A stretch of 64,000 bases of DNA. Origin: DASWNP01 sp036399175 (lineage in GTDB: Bacteria; Acidobacteriota; Blastocatellia; Pyrinomonadales; Pyrinomonadaceae). The stretch is from assembly GCA_036399175.1 (NCBI GenBank), contig DASWNP010000036.1, positions 44,441 through 108,440 on the forward strand, given 5' to 3'. Position 1 is the stretch's first letter. Every line of letters begins with the position of its first letter. Positions 44,447-52,493 of this stretch are shown here, piece by piece. Both the position numbers and the translations under genes were made by a program. Below the pieces are notes generated by a model, which was given only the letters and a program-made list of their open reading frames with translations, had not been told where the DNA came from and did no database searches.

Positions 44447-47437
44447 TCAAGGCCGCTCGACGATTTCGACGATGCGCACGCCTCCGGGTGGCACGCTCAG
44501 GCGCAGGTTCTCCCTGTTTTCCGTCGAGCGCATAATCTCCAGCTTCGCGCCCGTTGTCCATTCCTGAGCACTTGCGATTCTCTTGCCGCGCAGGTCGATG
44601 CTGACCTCGGCGGCTTCGTTTCTATTGACCCCGGCGAGCCCCTGCTGCGGCTTGTAGACGCCGCGATTGTTGATGAGCGTGACGACCCAGCCGCGCGCGG
44701 TGCGGTTGAGCAGATGCTCGATGTCGCCGCCGACGCGGACGGGCGTCGCCTGTGCGAAGAGATGTACGAAGAGATGCGCGGCGTGCGGCGTGATTCTTTC
44801 GTCGAGCCCGAGCAGGTCTGGAACGGCGCAGAAGACGACGCGCCCGCGCCCGACTTGGTTGACGGTGACGAGCGCATCGCCCGTCGGAGTTTCTATCAAC
44901 GGACGCGCGGTGCGCGGCTCGACGCGCGTATAGCGAAAGACTTGCCCGCTCAAATCCGTCGCCGACTCATTGGGCGTGAGGCAGCGCGCGTCGTCTGCTT
45001 CAGCCGTGCGGTCTAGGAGGCGCACGCCGAGAAGGTCTTCGGGAAGTCCTTTCGCCTGCGCCGCGTTGACGACGACTGTACCGCCGCGCCGCACGTAGTT
45101 TTTCAGTCGCTCCGGCCAGCCGCGCCCCCACTCGATGCGTCCGCCGACGACGAGCGCGCGGTAAGCGTCGATGGCTTCCGTCTGCTCTTCTGAGGCGACG
45201 AGCACGTCGAAGATGTCGCCGAAGAGGGCGTTGGTGAACGCCTGACGGTCGGCGGTGGCCGGCTCGCCTTCGTCAACGGGCGCGGGGTAGTAAGCCGCGC
45301 CGAAAAGCTCTCGGAGCGCGCGGTCGTGCCTGTCGATGAGCGAGACGCCGAAGGGGCGTTGCGGGTAGTCGGTGATGTCCCAGCCGTGCGCGGGGTCGAG
45401 CAGAATGGCGACGGGCGTGTAGGGCGTGCCGCGCTCGACGTGCGTTTCGGCGAAGCGCATGAACTCTTCGGTGATGCGACCGAGCGGGTTGAGCTGGAGA
45501 GGATTGTCGCCGGGGCCGGGCTTGAAGAACTGGTCGAAGCCCTGTTCGAGATAGATGGCCGACGCGCCCGACATGAAGTAGAGGTAATAATTCTTTCGAT
45601 ACCATGAGAGCGAAGGCCCCATCGTCGCGCCGTAGCGCGAATGGTGGAAGTGGTCGGGGCCGGCGAAGTTCTGCTGCTTGGTGAAGGTGGTGGCGGTGTC
45701 GCCGAAGTTGGGCGCGTGGTAGTAAAGAAACGCGCCGCCCGACTGACGCGCAGCGCCGCGAGTGAAGGCGATACGCATGGCCGTGTTCGGCATCACGGCG
45801 GCAGTCTCCATGCCGAGGAGACGCGAGCCCCAGCGTCCGAGCGCGTGCGCGTAGGTGGTGCTCGAAGTGGCCTGCGCCGCGATGAGCTTGTCCCACATCG
45901 CGCCGGTCGGCGCATGAAAGAGCGTGCGCCACTTCTCTTCGAGCGCGGCGGTGTAAGCCGCTCTCAAAGTCTCCAGCATCTCGCGGCGCGACATCGAGGG
46001 CGTGAGCTTGACGGTCTTAGCAATCGCATCGTTGACATAGCCAATGTTCTCGCCTGAAATCCAGCCGACGAACTGCGCGCTCAGCTCGCCCGAGAGAAGC
46101 TTCCAGGCGGCCTGACCTTCGGCCTCCGGCATCTGCGCCGAGCCGTAGTTGATGAGCACGGCGAATGGCGAGCGCGTGTCGCGCAGGTACTTGAGAAACG
46201 GGCTGCCCTCCTTCAAAAGCTGCGGCAGGTCGTTGATGTAAATGACCGGCACGACCAGCTTTGACGAGAAGAGCGGCACGTCTCGCGCACCCTTGTACTT
46301 TTCGACGAACTGCTCGACCAGCTCCGTGTGAAACGGATAGAGCGGGCGCTCTGCGGGCGGGCGTTCGTATAGCTCCCAGAACCGCTTCGAGATGTTCCAG
46401 GGCATCATAAACTCGCGCCCGTTCACAGTCGGCCGACGCCAGAGCGACGGCGCTTTAGCATCCGTCTCAAATTCAAGGAGCGGGGCGAGCGGCGGTCTGC
46501 TTTTCGCCCATTCGCGCAGGTAACGCATCGCTGCGAAGTCGGGCTTGCGCCGACCTTCGGGCACGAAATCCGCGTCGTTCGTCAGCAGGATGCAATCGAC
46601 GTGGCGACGTGCGCCCGCAGCGCGCTCGATGTCGATGGAGATACGCGCCGCGCCCTTCGAGAGCGCGGCTTCGGGCGAAGCGTCCCACGCGAAAGCCCAG
46701 CCCCAGTACATGCTAACTTCGTCGTGCGGGTCGATTAAATCCCGCGCGCCGAACTCGTGCCGGAGAACTTCACGCCCGCCCTGAAGAACGCGCACCGTAA
46801 AATTTTCCGCGAGCTGCGCCCAATCGGCGTAGCGAACCCAGATTCGATAGCGCCCTTCGCGCCCGACCTCCACGTCCTGATAAATCGAAGCCTTCGTCTC
46901 GTCAAAGCTCGCCGCCGCAGAGTTCCACTCGCTCTCGCCCCCTTGCGTCCACTCGGCCGAAACTCCCGGCCCGTTGATGCCCCAGCCCGGCGACTGCGCG
47001 CGCGCAGTGTTTCTCCACGAAGGATTCAGCACCGGCCAGTTTCGCGCATCCGTCGAGAAGCCCTGCATGTTCTCGGTCTCGTACCAGAGGTATTCGTAGT
47101 TTCGACGGGCGACGGGACGCGCAGGTGTTTGGGATGAAGCAGCAGCGTTTTCCTGTGCGACGGAGACGAAGCGACGCTCCTTCGGAAGTCTCTGTGCGAG
47201 TGCGACGGGCGCGGCGAGCGAGAGCGCGACCAGCAGAGCGACGAAAGACGCGAAGTTAAAGACGAAGGATGAGGAGCTATCGTTCTGGCCGACGCGCTGA
47301 CGGCCGTTCTCGCCGTCGTTCTGGCCGACGCTCGGCGCAACTCGCCTGTAAAGAAGCGCGGCGACGAAGAGTTTTCTCTTCAGCCGCCGCGCCTCGCGCT
47401 CCCGTTCTTTCTCTCCCGCCGCGCCGCCTTGTCTCAC
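44447..47437 (-). CDS. Large exported protein with glycosidase-like architecture
   Basis: About 996 residues. There is no ATG at the 5' end; GTG 47437 overlaps the hemQ stop (GTGA), suggesting coupled translation. A hydrophobic export segment (FASFVALLVALSLAAPVALAQ) lies about 50 residues in. Next come a jelly-roll, carbohydrate-binding-like region (about 100-260; YRIWVRYADWAQ), a large central region resembling a TIM barrel, a glutamine-amidotransferase-like segment (EAIDAYRALVVGGR, NYVRRGGTVVVN) as in beta-galactosidase trimerisation domains, and a beta tail. It looks like a secreted glycoside-hydrolase-related protein, but I cannot identify catalytic residues or family. Confidence 0.6.
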   Translation of the reverse strand: MRQGGAAGEKEREREARRLKRKLFVAALLYRRVAPSVGQNDGENGRQRVGQNDSSSSFVFNFASFVALLVALSLAAPVALAQRLPKERRFVSVAQENAAASSQTPARPVARRNYEYLWYETENMQGFSTDARNWPVLNPSWRNTARAQSPGWGINGPGVSAEWTQGGESEWNSAAASFDETKASIYQDVEVGREGRYRIWVRYADWAQLAENFTVRVLQGGREVLRHEFGARDLIDPHDEVSMYWGWAFAWDASPEAALSKGAARISIDIERAAGARRHVDCILLTNDADFVPEGRRKPDFAAMRYLREWAKSRPPLAPLLEFETDAKAPSLWRRPTVNGREFMMPWNISKRFWELYERPPAERPLYPFHTELVEQFVEKYKGARDVPLFSSKLVVPVIYINDLPQLLKEGSPFLKYLRDTRSPFAVLINYGSAQMPEAEGQAAWKLLSGELSAQFVGWISGENIGYVNDAIAKTVKLTPSMSRREMLETLRAAYTAALEEKWRTLFHAPTGAMWDKLIAAQATSSTTYAHALGRWGSRLLGMETAAVMPNTAMRIAFTRGAARQSGGAFLYYHAPNFGDTATTFTKQQNFAGPDHFHHSRYGATMGPSLSWYRKNYYLYFMSGASAIYLEQGFDQFFKPGPGDNPLQLNPLGRITEEFMRFAETHVERGTPYTPVAILLDPAHGWDITDYPQRPFGVSLIDRHDRALRELFGAAYYPAPVDEGEPATADRQAFTNALFGDIFDVLVASEEQTEAIDAYRALVVGGRIEWGRGWPERLKNYVRRGGTVVVNAAQAKGLPEDLLGVRLLDRTAEADDARCLTPNESATDLSGQVFRYTRVEPRTARPLIETPTGDALVTVNQVGRGRVVFCAVPDLLGLDERITPHAAHLFVHLFAQATPVRVGGDIEHLLNRTARGWVVTLINNRGVYKPQQGLAGVNRNEAAEVSIDLRGKRIASAQEWTTGAKLEIMRSTENRENLRLSVPPGGVRIVEIVERP

Positions 47438-48204
47438 CCGAGCGCCTCCAGACATTCCTGAAGCGGGCGCTGCCGGCAGGTGTACATCGGCGTATCGCGC
47501 AGCGTGTAGCTGCTCGCCTTGCTTTCCCTCAGCTCCTGTACGAGGTCGAGGAAGTCTGCGGGCTCGTCGGTCTCGAAGGCGACGACGAACTCCTGATCGT
47601 CGAGGCCGAAGGAGTAGGTCGTGTGCAGCTTCACCGAGCGATATTTCGAGCCGACGCGAATGTGCTCGTCCATCATCTCCTGCCGCTCTTCGACCGGGCG
47701 CGTGTACCATTCCCGCGTCTTGACGAACGGATAGACGAACAGATATTTCGACTGACCCGGAACGATGTGCAGGCGGTCTTCGACGTGTTCGGGGTTGTCC
47801 TTGTCGATGTACATGGAGCGCTTCGTCATCGAGAGGAAGCTCTGCGTGGCTTCGAGGTAACGTCCGAGCGAGGTGCGATTGATGCGCGCCGTCATCTCCT
47901 GCATCGGGTCGAGCGAATAACCGATGCGCCAAATCATAAAGTCGGCGTTGGTGCGAAGCCCCGCGATGAGGTAGGTGTGTATCAGCAGCTCGCCTCTGAA
48001 CCCTTCGACCGTCTCGACGAACTCACGTCTCGCTTCCTCTTTCGTCGCCTCGTCGAGCATCCGCCACTCGGGACGCGCACGATAAAAAGTGAAGGTCACG
48101 AACTGGCGCGGAAGCGAGAGCTTCGGCGTATCTTCGTGCACGCCCCGGTCGGCGAGCCGCAGCGAGGCGCGGTTGAGGTTGGGTTGCGCTTTATCATTGC
48201 TCAT
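47434..48204 (-). CDS. hemQ: Coproheme decarboxylase (chlorite dismutase family)
   Basis: 256 residues. Family phrases: FVTFTFYRARPEWR, MIWRIGYSLDPMQ, the catalytic-Tyr region SKYLFVYPFVKTREWY, the KLHTTYSFGLDDQEFVVAFETD region containing the proximal His, and RDTPMYTC at the end. It converts coproheme to haem b by two oxidative decarboxylations. It sits next to Rieske/cytochrome b-c genes that need haem. The downstream exported protein starts inside its stop codon. Confidence 0.9.
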   Translation of the reverse strand: MSNDKAQPNLNRASLRLADRGVHEDTPKLSLPRQFVTFTFYRARPEWRMLDEATKEEARREFVETVEGFRGELLIHTYLIAGLRTNADFMIWRIGYSLDPMQEMTARINRTSLGRYLEATQSFLSMTKRSMYIDKDNPEHVEDRLHIVPGQSKYLFVYPFVKTREWYTRPVEERQEMMDEHIRVGSKYRSVKLHTTYSFGLDDQEFVVAFETDEPADFLDLVQELRESKASSYTLRDTPMYTCRQRPLQECLEALG

Positions 48205-48330
48205 ATAGCTTTCATCCTCGGCTTGAGCCGTTCTCGACTAACGAGACGGCTTCCAGAACGCATTGCAATCAACTACGACACCCACATTGATGATGCACTT
48301 ATTTTGCTGCCAAGCGCGGCAGAATGCAAA

Positions 48331-48454
48331 TCTCGTAAATCGTGAATCGTAAATCGTGAATAGAAGAAATCCTGTCTTTCACTATTCGCGACTTACGATT
48401 CACGATTTACTGCTTTTTATCTATTTACGATTTACGATTCACGATTTACGATTA
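48331..48454. repeat. Heptamer-arm inverted repeat with an extra arm (GTAAATC type)
   Basis: Left arm 48331-48362 (AATCGTG/AATCGTA units), then right arm 48381-48411 and a second, nearly identical right arm 48421-48454. Spacer GAAATCCTGTCTTTCAC is the minus-strand form of GTGAAAGACAGG. Lies between divergent hemQ and qcrA, ending 5 bases before the qcrA ATG. Confidence 0.9.
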
Positions 48455-48458
48455 CCTC

Positions 48459-49019
48459 ATGCCGGACAGTCAATCAAACTCTCAATCGGAGGCGACGCGT
48501 GAGGGCGTCGAGCGCGGGCGGAGGAATCTTGTTCTTCTGATTCCTGCGGCTATCGCTGCGTCCATCGCGGCGACGCTGGGGGCGGCGGCGTGGCGTTTTC
48601 TGAGCCCGCCCACGTCGGGAGCGCAGGGCGAGGGCGCGGGTTGGACGACGCTTGCTCCCTTGGGGGAGCTGAAGGGCGAAGAGCCTTTGATGCGTCAGGT
48701 GGCGCTTGAGCGCACGTCGGGCTGGATGCGGGTTCGGGAGGAGCGTGTCGTCTACGTGCTGCCGCGAGAGAATAACCGCGTGGTCTCCGCCGTCTGCCCG
48801 CACGAAGGTTGCGAGGTCGTCTGGCGCGCGGCGGAGCGGGATTTCTTCTGTCCGTGCCACGACAGTCGCTTCGCTGCCGACGGCGCGCGACTGAGCGGCC
48901 CGGCGCATCGCAGTCTCGCGGAGATTCCGGCGCGCATCGAAAACGGACTGCTCCAGATTCAATACCCGACCGGCGCTCTCACCGACGACGAACAACAGAA
49001 CCGCTCGGTGCGCGGATGA
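48459..49019 (+). CDS. qcrA: Rieske iron-sulfur protein of a quinol-cytochrome c reductase
   Basis: 186 residues. N-terminal membrane anchor (NLVLLIPAAIAASIAATLG), then a Rieske domain with [2Fe-2S] motifs CPHEGC and CPCHDSRF. It passes electrons from quinol to cytochrome c. Its TGA overlaps the start of the cytochrome b gene (ATGA). The usual GxxPGP loop is modified (RLSGPAHRSL), common in non-mitochondrial types. Confidence 0.9.
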   Translation: MPDSQSNSQSEATREGVERGRRNLVLLIPAAIAASIAATLGAAAWRFLSPPTSGAQGEGAGWTTLAPLGELKGEEPLMRQVALERTSGWMRVREERVVYVLPRENNRVVSAVCPHEGCEVVWRAAERDFFCPCHDSRFAADGARLSGPAHRSLAEIPARIENGLLQIQYPTGALTDDEQQNRSVRG

Positions 49020-50563
49020 AATCGACGCGCGACCAATCACGCACGCTCGAATCGCCGAAGCTGCCCGCGCGCGAGGCGGGCTGGCTCTCGCGTTGGACGA
49101 AGCTCGCGGAGACGAGCGGCGCGCTTTTCGATGTGCCGCCCGGCGGAAGTCTCGAAGCATGGGCGCGCACCACCGTCGCTGCGGTCGCGTTGCTTCTCCT
49201 GCTTCAGTTGACGACCGGGCTGCTGCTCGCTTTCTACTACGTCCCTTCGACCGAGAGCGCGCACACGACTGTTGCCTTCATCGAAAAGGTCGTGCCCGCC
49301 GGTTCGTGGATTCGCGCGCTGCATTCGCACGGGTCGGGCTGGCTCGTCGTCGCGCTCGTGCTGCATCTCGCGCAGAGACTCTTCGTGCGAGAGGGTTGGA
49401 GACGACGACCCGTCGGCTGGGTGGCGAGCATCGCCCTGCTGGCGCTTGCGCTCGCGGGCGGCGCGAGCGGCTATTCGCTTCCATGGGACGCGCGCGCCTT
49501 CTACAGCACGCGCGTCGCCGCCAGCATCACGAGCCATCTGCCGCTCATAGGCGAACATGCGCACGCGTGGCTCGTCGGCGGCGCGGAGCTATCGACGCTC
49601 ACGCTCTCGCGCTTCTACGCGCTTCACGCCTTCGTCATCCCTCTGCTCATCCTCGCCCTCGGCGTCGTGCGTCTCTTTATCTTTCGTGAACCCGCCGCAC
49701 CGATTGAGACAAATGCCGACGCCTCTCGACCGGCATGGATGCGCGCGCAGCTTGCGCGACAGATGCTCGTCGCCGGTCTGGTCTTCCTCGCTCTCGCGCT
49801 CTACGCTTGGATAGTTCCCGCGCCGCTCAGCCCTACGCCGGAAGAGGCCGCGCCCGGTTATCTGCCCCGACCCGGCGCGCAGTTTCTCTGGCTCTTTCAG
49901 TTGTTGAAATATCTGCCCGCGCCTCTGGCCTCGCTGCTCGCGTCGCTTCTGCCACTCGTCCTGCTCGGAGGGCTCGCGCTCCTGCCCCTGCTCGACAGGT
50001 CGAGACTCTCGCGCTTCACCGCACAAACGCTTCCGCGCGCGGGCGTCGTCCTCTTCACCTTCGGCCTCGCGCTCGTCGCAGCTATGACCGCTCTCGCGCT
50101 CGTCGAAGACGCACGAGACGCGCGCATCAGCGAACAACTCTCGCGGCAACGACAACAGGAAGCGACCTTCCGCGTGGCTCCCTTCGAGCCTCGACGCACG
50201 GACACGAGCCGCACGGATGCCCGAAGCTTCGCCGCCTCCGGCCACGAGCGAGTCGCTCCTGACGAGCGCGCCGACGCCTCCGGCCTCTCTTCGACAAACG
50301 CCGCGAACTCCGTCCTCCCGCCGCCCGAAGCCTACACGAAACACTGCGCGCGTTGTCACGGCGCAAACGGCGAAGGCAGATTCGCCAACCCGAAACTCGT
50401 CGGCGTCAGCGCACAGCCGCGCCGCACGCTCGAAGACATCGTCAATATTCTCGACGACCCGGCCAGCTACGGACTCGAACGCCGCATGCCCTCCTTCGCG
50501 CGCAAGCTCACCGAAGAAGAGAAACGCGCCGTCGCCGAGTGGGTCGTCTCGCTCAAGCCCTGA
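49016..50563 (+). CDS. Cytochrome b fused to a C-terminal cytochrome c domain
   Basis: 515 residues. An N-terminal cytochrome b6-like core has haem His pairs in ALHSHGSGW, VLHLAQRL and HAFVIPLL. Two to three helices equivalent to subunit IV follow (about 245-375; PxxEEAAPGYLPRPGAQFLWLFQ), then a linker and a c-type haem site C444-A-R-C447-H448 with a distal-side Met in RRMPSFARKL. It joins with the overlapping Rieske gene to form a bc-type complex in which subunits b, IV and c are one chain. The linker (380-430) is Arg/Glu rich. Confidence 0.88.
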   Translation: MKSTRDQSRTLESPKLPAREAGWLSRWTKLAETSGALFDVPPGGSLEAWARTTVAAVALLLLLQLTTGLLLAFYYVPSTESAHTTVAFIEKVVPAGSWIRALHSHGSGWLVVALVLHLAQRLFVREGWRRRPVGWVASIALLALALAGGASGYSLPWDARAFYSTRVAASITSHLPLIGEHAHAWLVGGAELSTLTLSRFYALHAFVIPLLILALGVVRLFIFREPAAPIETNADASRPAWMRAQLARQMLVAGLVFLALALYAWIVPAPLSPTPEEAAPGYLPRPGAQFLWLFQLLKYLPAPLASLLASLLPLVLLGGLALLPLLDRSRLSRFTAQTLPRAGVVLFTFGLALVAAMTALALVEDARDARISEQLSRQRQQEATFRVAPFEPRRTDTSRTDARSFAASGHERVAPDERADASGLSSTNAANSVLPPPEAYTKHCARCHGANGEGRFANPKLVGVSAQPRRTLEDIVNILDDPASYGLERRMPSFARKLTEEEKRAVAEWVVSLKP

Positions 50564-50620
50564 GAAGTTTTTGAAAAGTCGCTCCGGGCTCGGGAGAGAT
50601 GCCGCTCTCGGCCTCCACGC

Positions 50621-50650
50621 TTTCAAACTCACGCGCCCCTGGGCTATACT
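50621..50650 (+). promoter_or_regulatory. Sigma70-like promoter of the cytochrome c gene
   Basis: TTTCAA (50621-50626), 18-base spacer, TATACT (50645-50650); 69 bases before the ATG. Confidence 0.4.
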
Positions 50651-50719
50651 CGCCCCGTTCTCAAACTCAAAATCAAAATCCGAGCTTCGACAGAACTTTT
50701 TCGGAGAACCCTGTTCACG

Positions 50720-51184
50720 ATGAAACATCTCAAAACAGCGCTGCTCTCATCCGCCTTCGCCCTTCTCGCTCTCGCTTGCACCGGCAATAACACGACGACC
50801 AACAACTCAGGCGACATCTCTCGCGCCAACACCGCTTCGTCGCCCGCAGCTTCGGCCACGCCCTCGCCAACGCCTACACCCGACGAATTCGCCGCCGCGC
50901 GCACAACCTACAACGCCGTCTGCATCCGCTGTCACAAAGATAACGGCGAGGGCGGCCTCGTCGAGTTAGACGAGAAGACGAAACTGAAAGTCCCGAGCTT
51001 GAAAGAGGGGCACGGGCTGACGCACACAGACCAGCAGTTCGCCCGGCAGATAGCCCAGGGTGGCGACGGCATGCCCGCCTTCAAAAATCGTCTCTCGCCC
51101 GAACAGATAGACGAACTGGTGCGCTTCATCCGTCGAGAGTTTCAGGTCGGACTCGTCAAGCCCACTGCCTCGCCCGCTCACTGA
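50720..51184 (+). CDS. Lipoprotein cytochrome c
   Basis: 154 residues. Signal peptide with lipobox LLALAC (Cys20), a Ser/Thr/Pro linker, then a single-haem domain: C-I-R-C-H site, MPAFKNRLSPEQIDELVRFIR with axial Met. It probably sits on the outer face of a membrane as the electron acceptor of the upstream b-c fusion or donor to an oxidase. Confidence 0.88.
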   Translation: MKHLKTALLSSAFALLALACTGNNTTTNNSGDISRANTASSPAASATPSPTPTPDEFAAARTTYNAVCIRCHKDNGEGGLVELDEKTKLKVPSLKEGHGLTHTDQQFARQIAQGGDGMPAFKNRLSPEQIDELVRFIRREFQVGLVKPTASPAH

Positions 51185-51243
51185 GCTAAACATCCTTCGC
51201 CCCTTCGTGCTAACATAACCGGCAACCGGCTTTTAACCATCTT

Positions 51244-51279
51244 GCACCCGTAGCTCAGTTGGATAGAGCGTTTGACTTT
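51244..51279 (+). pseudogene. 5' half of a split tRNA gene
   Basis: Acceptor GCACCCG, TA, D arm GCTC-AGTTGGATA-GAGC, G and the anticodon 5' stem TTTGA with CTTT of the loop are perfect tRNA features, but the expected 3' stem (TCAAA) does not follow. Matching acceptor and T-arm sequence occurs at 51852-51876. Identity cannot be fixed because the anticodon is broken. Confidence 0.75.
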
Positions 51280-51317
51280 CAACCTCAGGTGGAAATCATC
51301 GGGCTAAGCCGCGAGTT

Positions 51318-51788
51318 ATGAAAGAGAAGTACCGTTGTTCAAAATGCGCGCAGATTAAGGATGCGTCAGAGTTTGCTTTTCGCAATAAAACGAAAGGCAC
51401 TAGACATTCTTATTGCTTACAATGCGGTCGCTTCTTTGCTAAAGACCACTATTCCAGACATACTGGTTATTATGTCCGGAAAGCTCGCACCCGTCGCCAG
51501 GCATTAATGGGCGAAATTAATGCGAAGCTGTTTGAGTACCTTGAACAAAATCCATGTGTTGATTGCGGTGAGACCGACCCTGTAGTTCTTGAGTTTGACC
51601 ACGTTCGCGGTAAGAAGCTTTACAATGTATCTGCGATGGGTGCTCTTGTCTTATCATGGGCGACGATTTTGAAAGAGATTGAAAAGTGTGAGGTGCGGTG
51701 CGCTAATTGCCATCGCCGTAGAACCGCAGAGCGCAGCGCTTCTTACAGGCATAGGAGACGTAACGGGCCGTTAGCTCAGTTTGGATAG
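51318..51788 (+). CDS. HNH endonuclease inside a split tRNA locus
   Basis: 156 residues. An N-terminal zinc module (CSKCAQIKD...CLQC) is followed by an HNH nuclease fold: PCVDCGETDPVVLEFDHVRG and CEVRCANCHRR supply the Cys pairs and His. The gene is visibly AT-richer than its neighbours and lacks a good ribosome site. Its last ~8 codons are written by the tRNA-Arg gene and its stop TAG (51786-51788) is in the D arm, so the original C-terminus may have been lost at about 51764. Probably a homing-type nuclease. Confidence 0.8.
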   Translation: MKEKYRCSKCAQIKDASEFAFRNKTKGTRHSYCLQCGRFFAKDHYSRHTGYYVRKARTRRQALMGEINAKLFEYLEQNPCVDCGETDPVVLEFDHVRGKKLYNVSAMGALVLSWATILKEIEKCEVRCANCHRRRTAERSASYRHRRRNGPLAQFG

Positions 51789-51842
51789 AGCACTGGTCTT
51801 CGGAACCAGTTGTCGGGGGTTCGAGTCCCTCACGGCCCGCCA
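51765..51842 (+). tRNA. tRNA-Arg (anticodon TCG)
   Basis: Complete cloverleaf: acceptor GGGCCGT/ACGGCCC, D stem GCTC/GAGC, anticodon arm CTGGT-CTTCGGA-ACCAG, T arm GGGGG-TTCGAGT-CCCTC, discriminator G and encoded CCA (51840-51842). It overlaps the 3' end of the HNH reading frame. Confidence 0.92.
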
Positions 51843-51843
51843 T

Positions 51844-51876
51844 TAATCTTCGTAGGTTCGAGCCCTACCGGGTGTA
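51844..51876 (+). pseudogene. 3' half of the split tRNA gene
   Basis: T arm GTAGG-TTCGAGC-CCTAC and acceptor strand CGGGTGT plus A. CGGGTGT pairs over seven positions with GCACCCG at 51244-51250 (first pair G-T wobble). No CCA. The joined halves would lack part of the 3' anticodon stem. Confidence 0.7.
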
Positions 51877-51885
51877 TGAGAGAGA

Positions 51886-51914
51886 AGAAGGGCGGCGACG
51901 TTGACCGCCCTTCT
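51886..51914 (+). terminator. Hairpin after the tRNA locus
   Basis: AGAAGGGCGG / CCGCCCTTCT, 10-bp stem, 9-base loop, just after the 3' tRNA half. Confidence 0.6.
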
Positions 51915-52054
51915 GATTACTTGGATTCTGTGCGGCGAATCCGGACGGCTTCGTAGTGCAAGCGAGAAGATGCCAGGCCGAAGGGTTACAATCTCGACGG
52001 TAACGTTAATGAGTTGTGATGATTCGGCGTCGGACGCGGGTGCAGAATGATTTT

Positions 52055-52297
52055 ATGAGCGAGAAACTGAGAGACTCCAGAGAAGAATATACGGTCGCGG
52101 CACACGAAGCGCGTGTGGCGGCGGCTCGTGCGCGCGAGGCGGCCGAGGCTTTCGAGGCGTTTGCCGAGCTGCTCACGGCGGGCGATTATCAGGCGGCCAG
52201 CGAGACGCATCTCAAAGCTGTCGGAAGGCTGGAAGCTGCGGGCGAGGCGGCTGCTGCCTGCGACGACTGGCTGATGAAAAGCGCCGAGCCGTCTTGA
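52055..52297 (+). CDS. Small Ala/Glu-rich helical protein
   Basis: 80 residues, predicted as a nearly continuous amphipathic helix pair (EARVAAARAREAAEAFEAFA, then AASETHLKAVGRLEAAGEAA). ATG 52055 is preferred; the frame also opens at 52016. Ribosome site weak. No family recognised; codon use matches the neighbourhood, so I think it is real but with modest confidence. Confidence 0.45.
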   Translation: MSEKLRDSREEYTVAAHEARVAAARAREAAEAFEAFAELLTAGDYQAASETHLKAVGRLEAAGEAAAACDDWLMKSAEPS

Positions 52298-52493
52298 ACC
52301 CGACTCCTGCTCTGAATCCTTCGCCCGGAGACTCAACCTTCATCAACTCAAAAGCCCTTTAGTCAGTCGCCGTCGAACGAGAGAACGGGCGCGACGTTTT
52401 TCGTGCGCGTCGTAGCACGCCGGGACGGCGAAAGACGCCTGAGCGCGCGTTCACAACCCTTCACTTTTCGTCTCCGAGGCGCGTGGCCTTCTC

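Noticed and set aside
9117..48454. Heptamer arrays considered as CRISPR arrays
   Set aside because: Units are 7 bp without spacers, arms are inverted and no cas genes are present.
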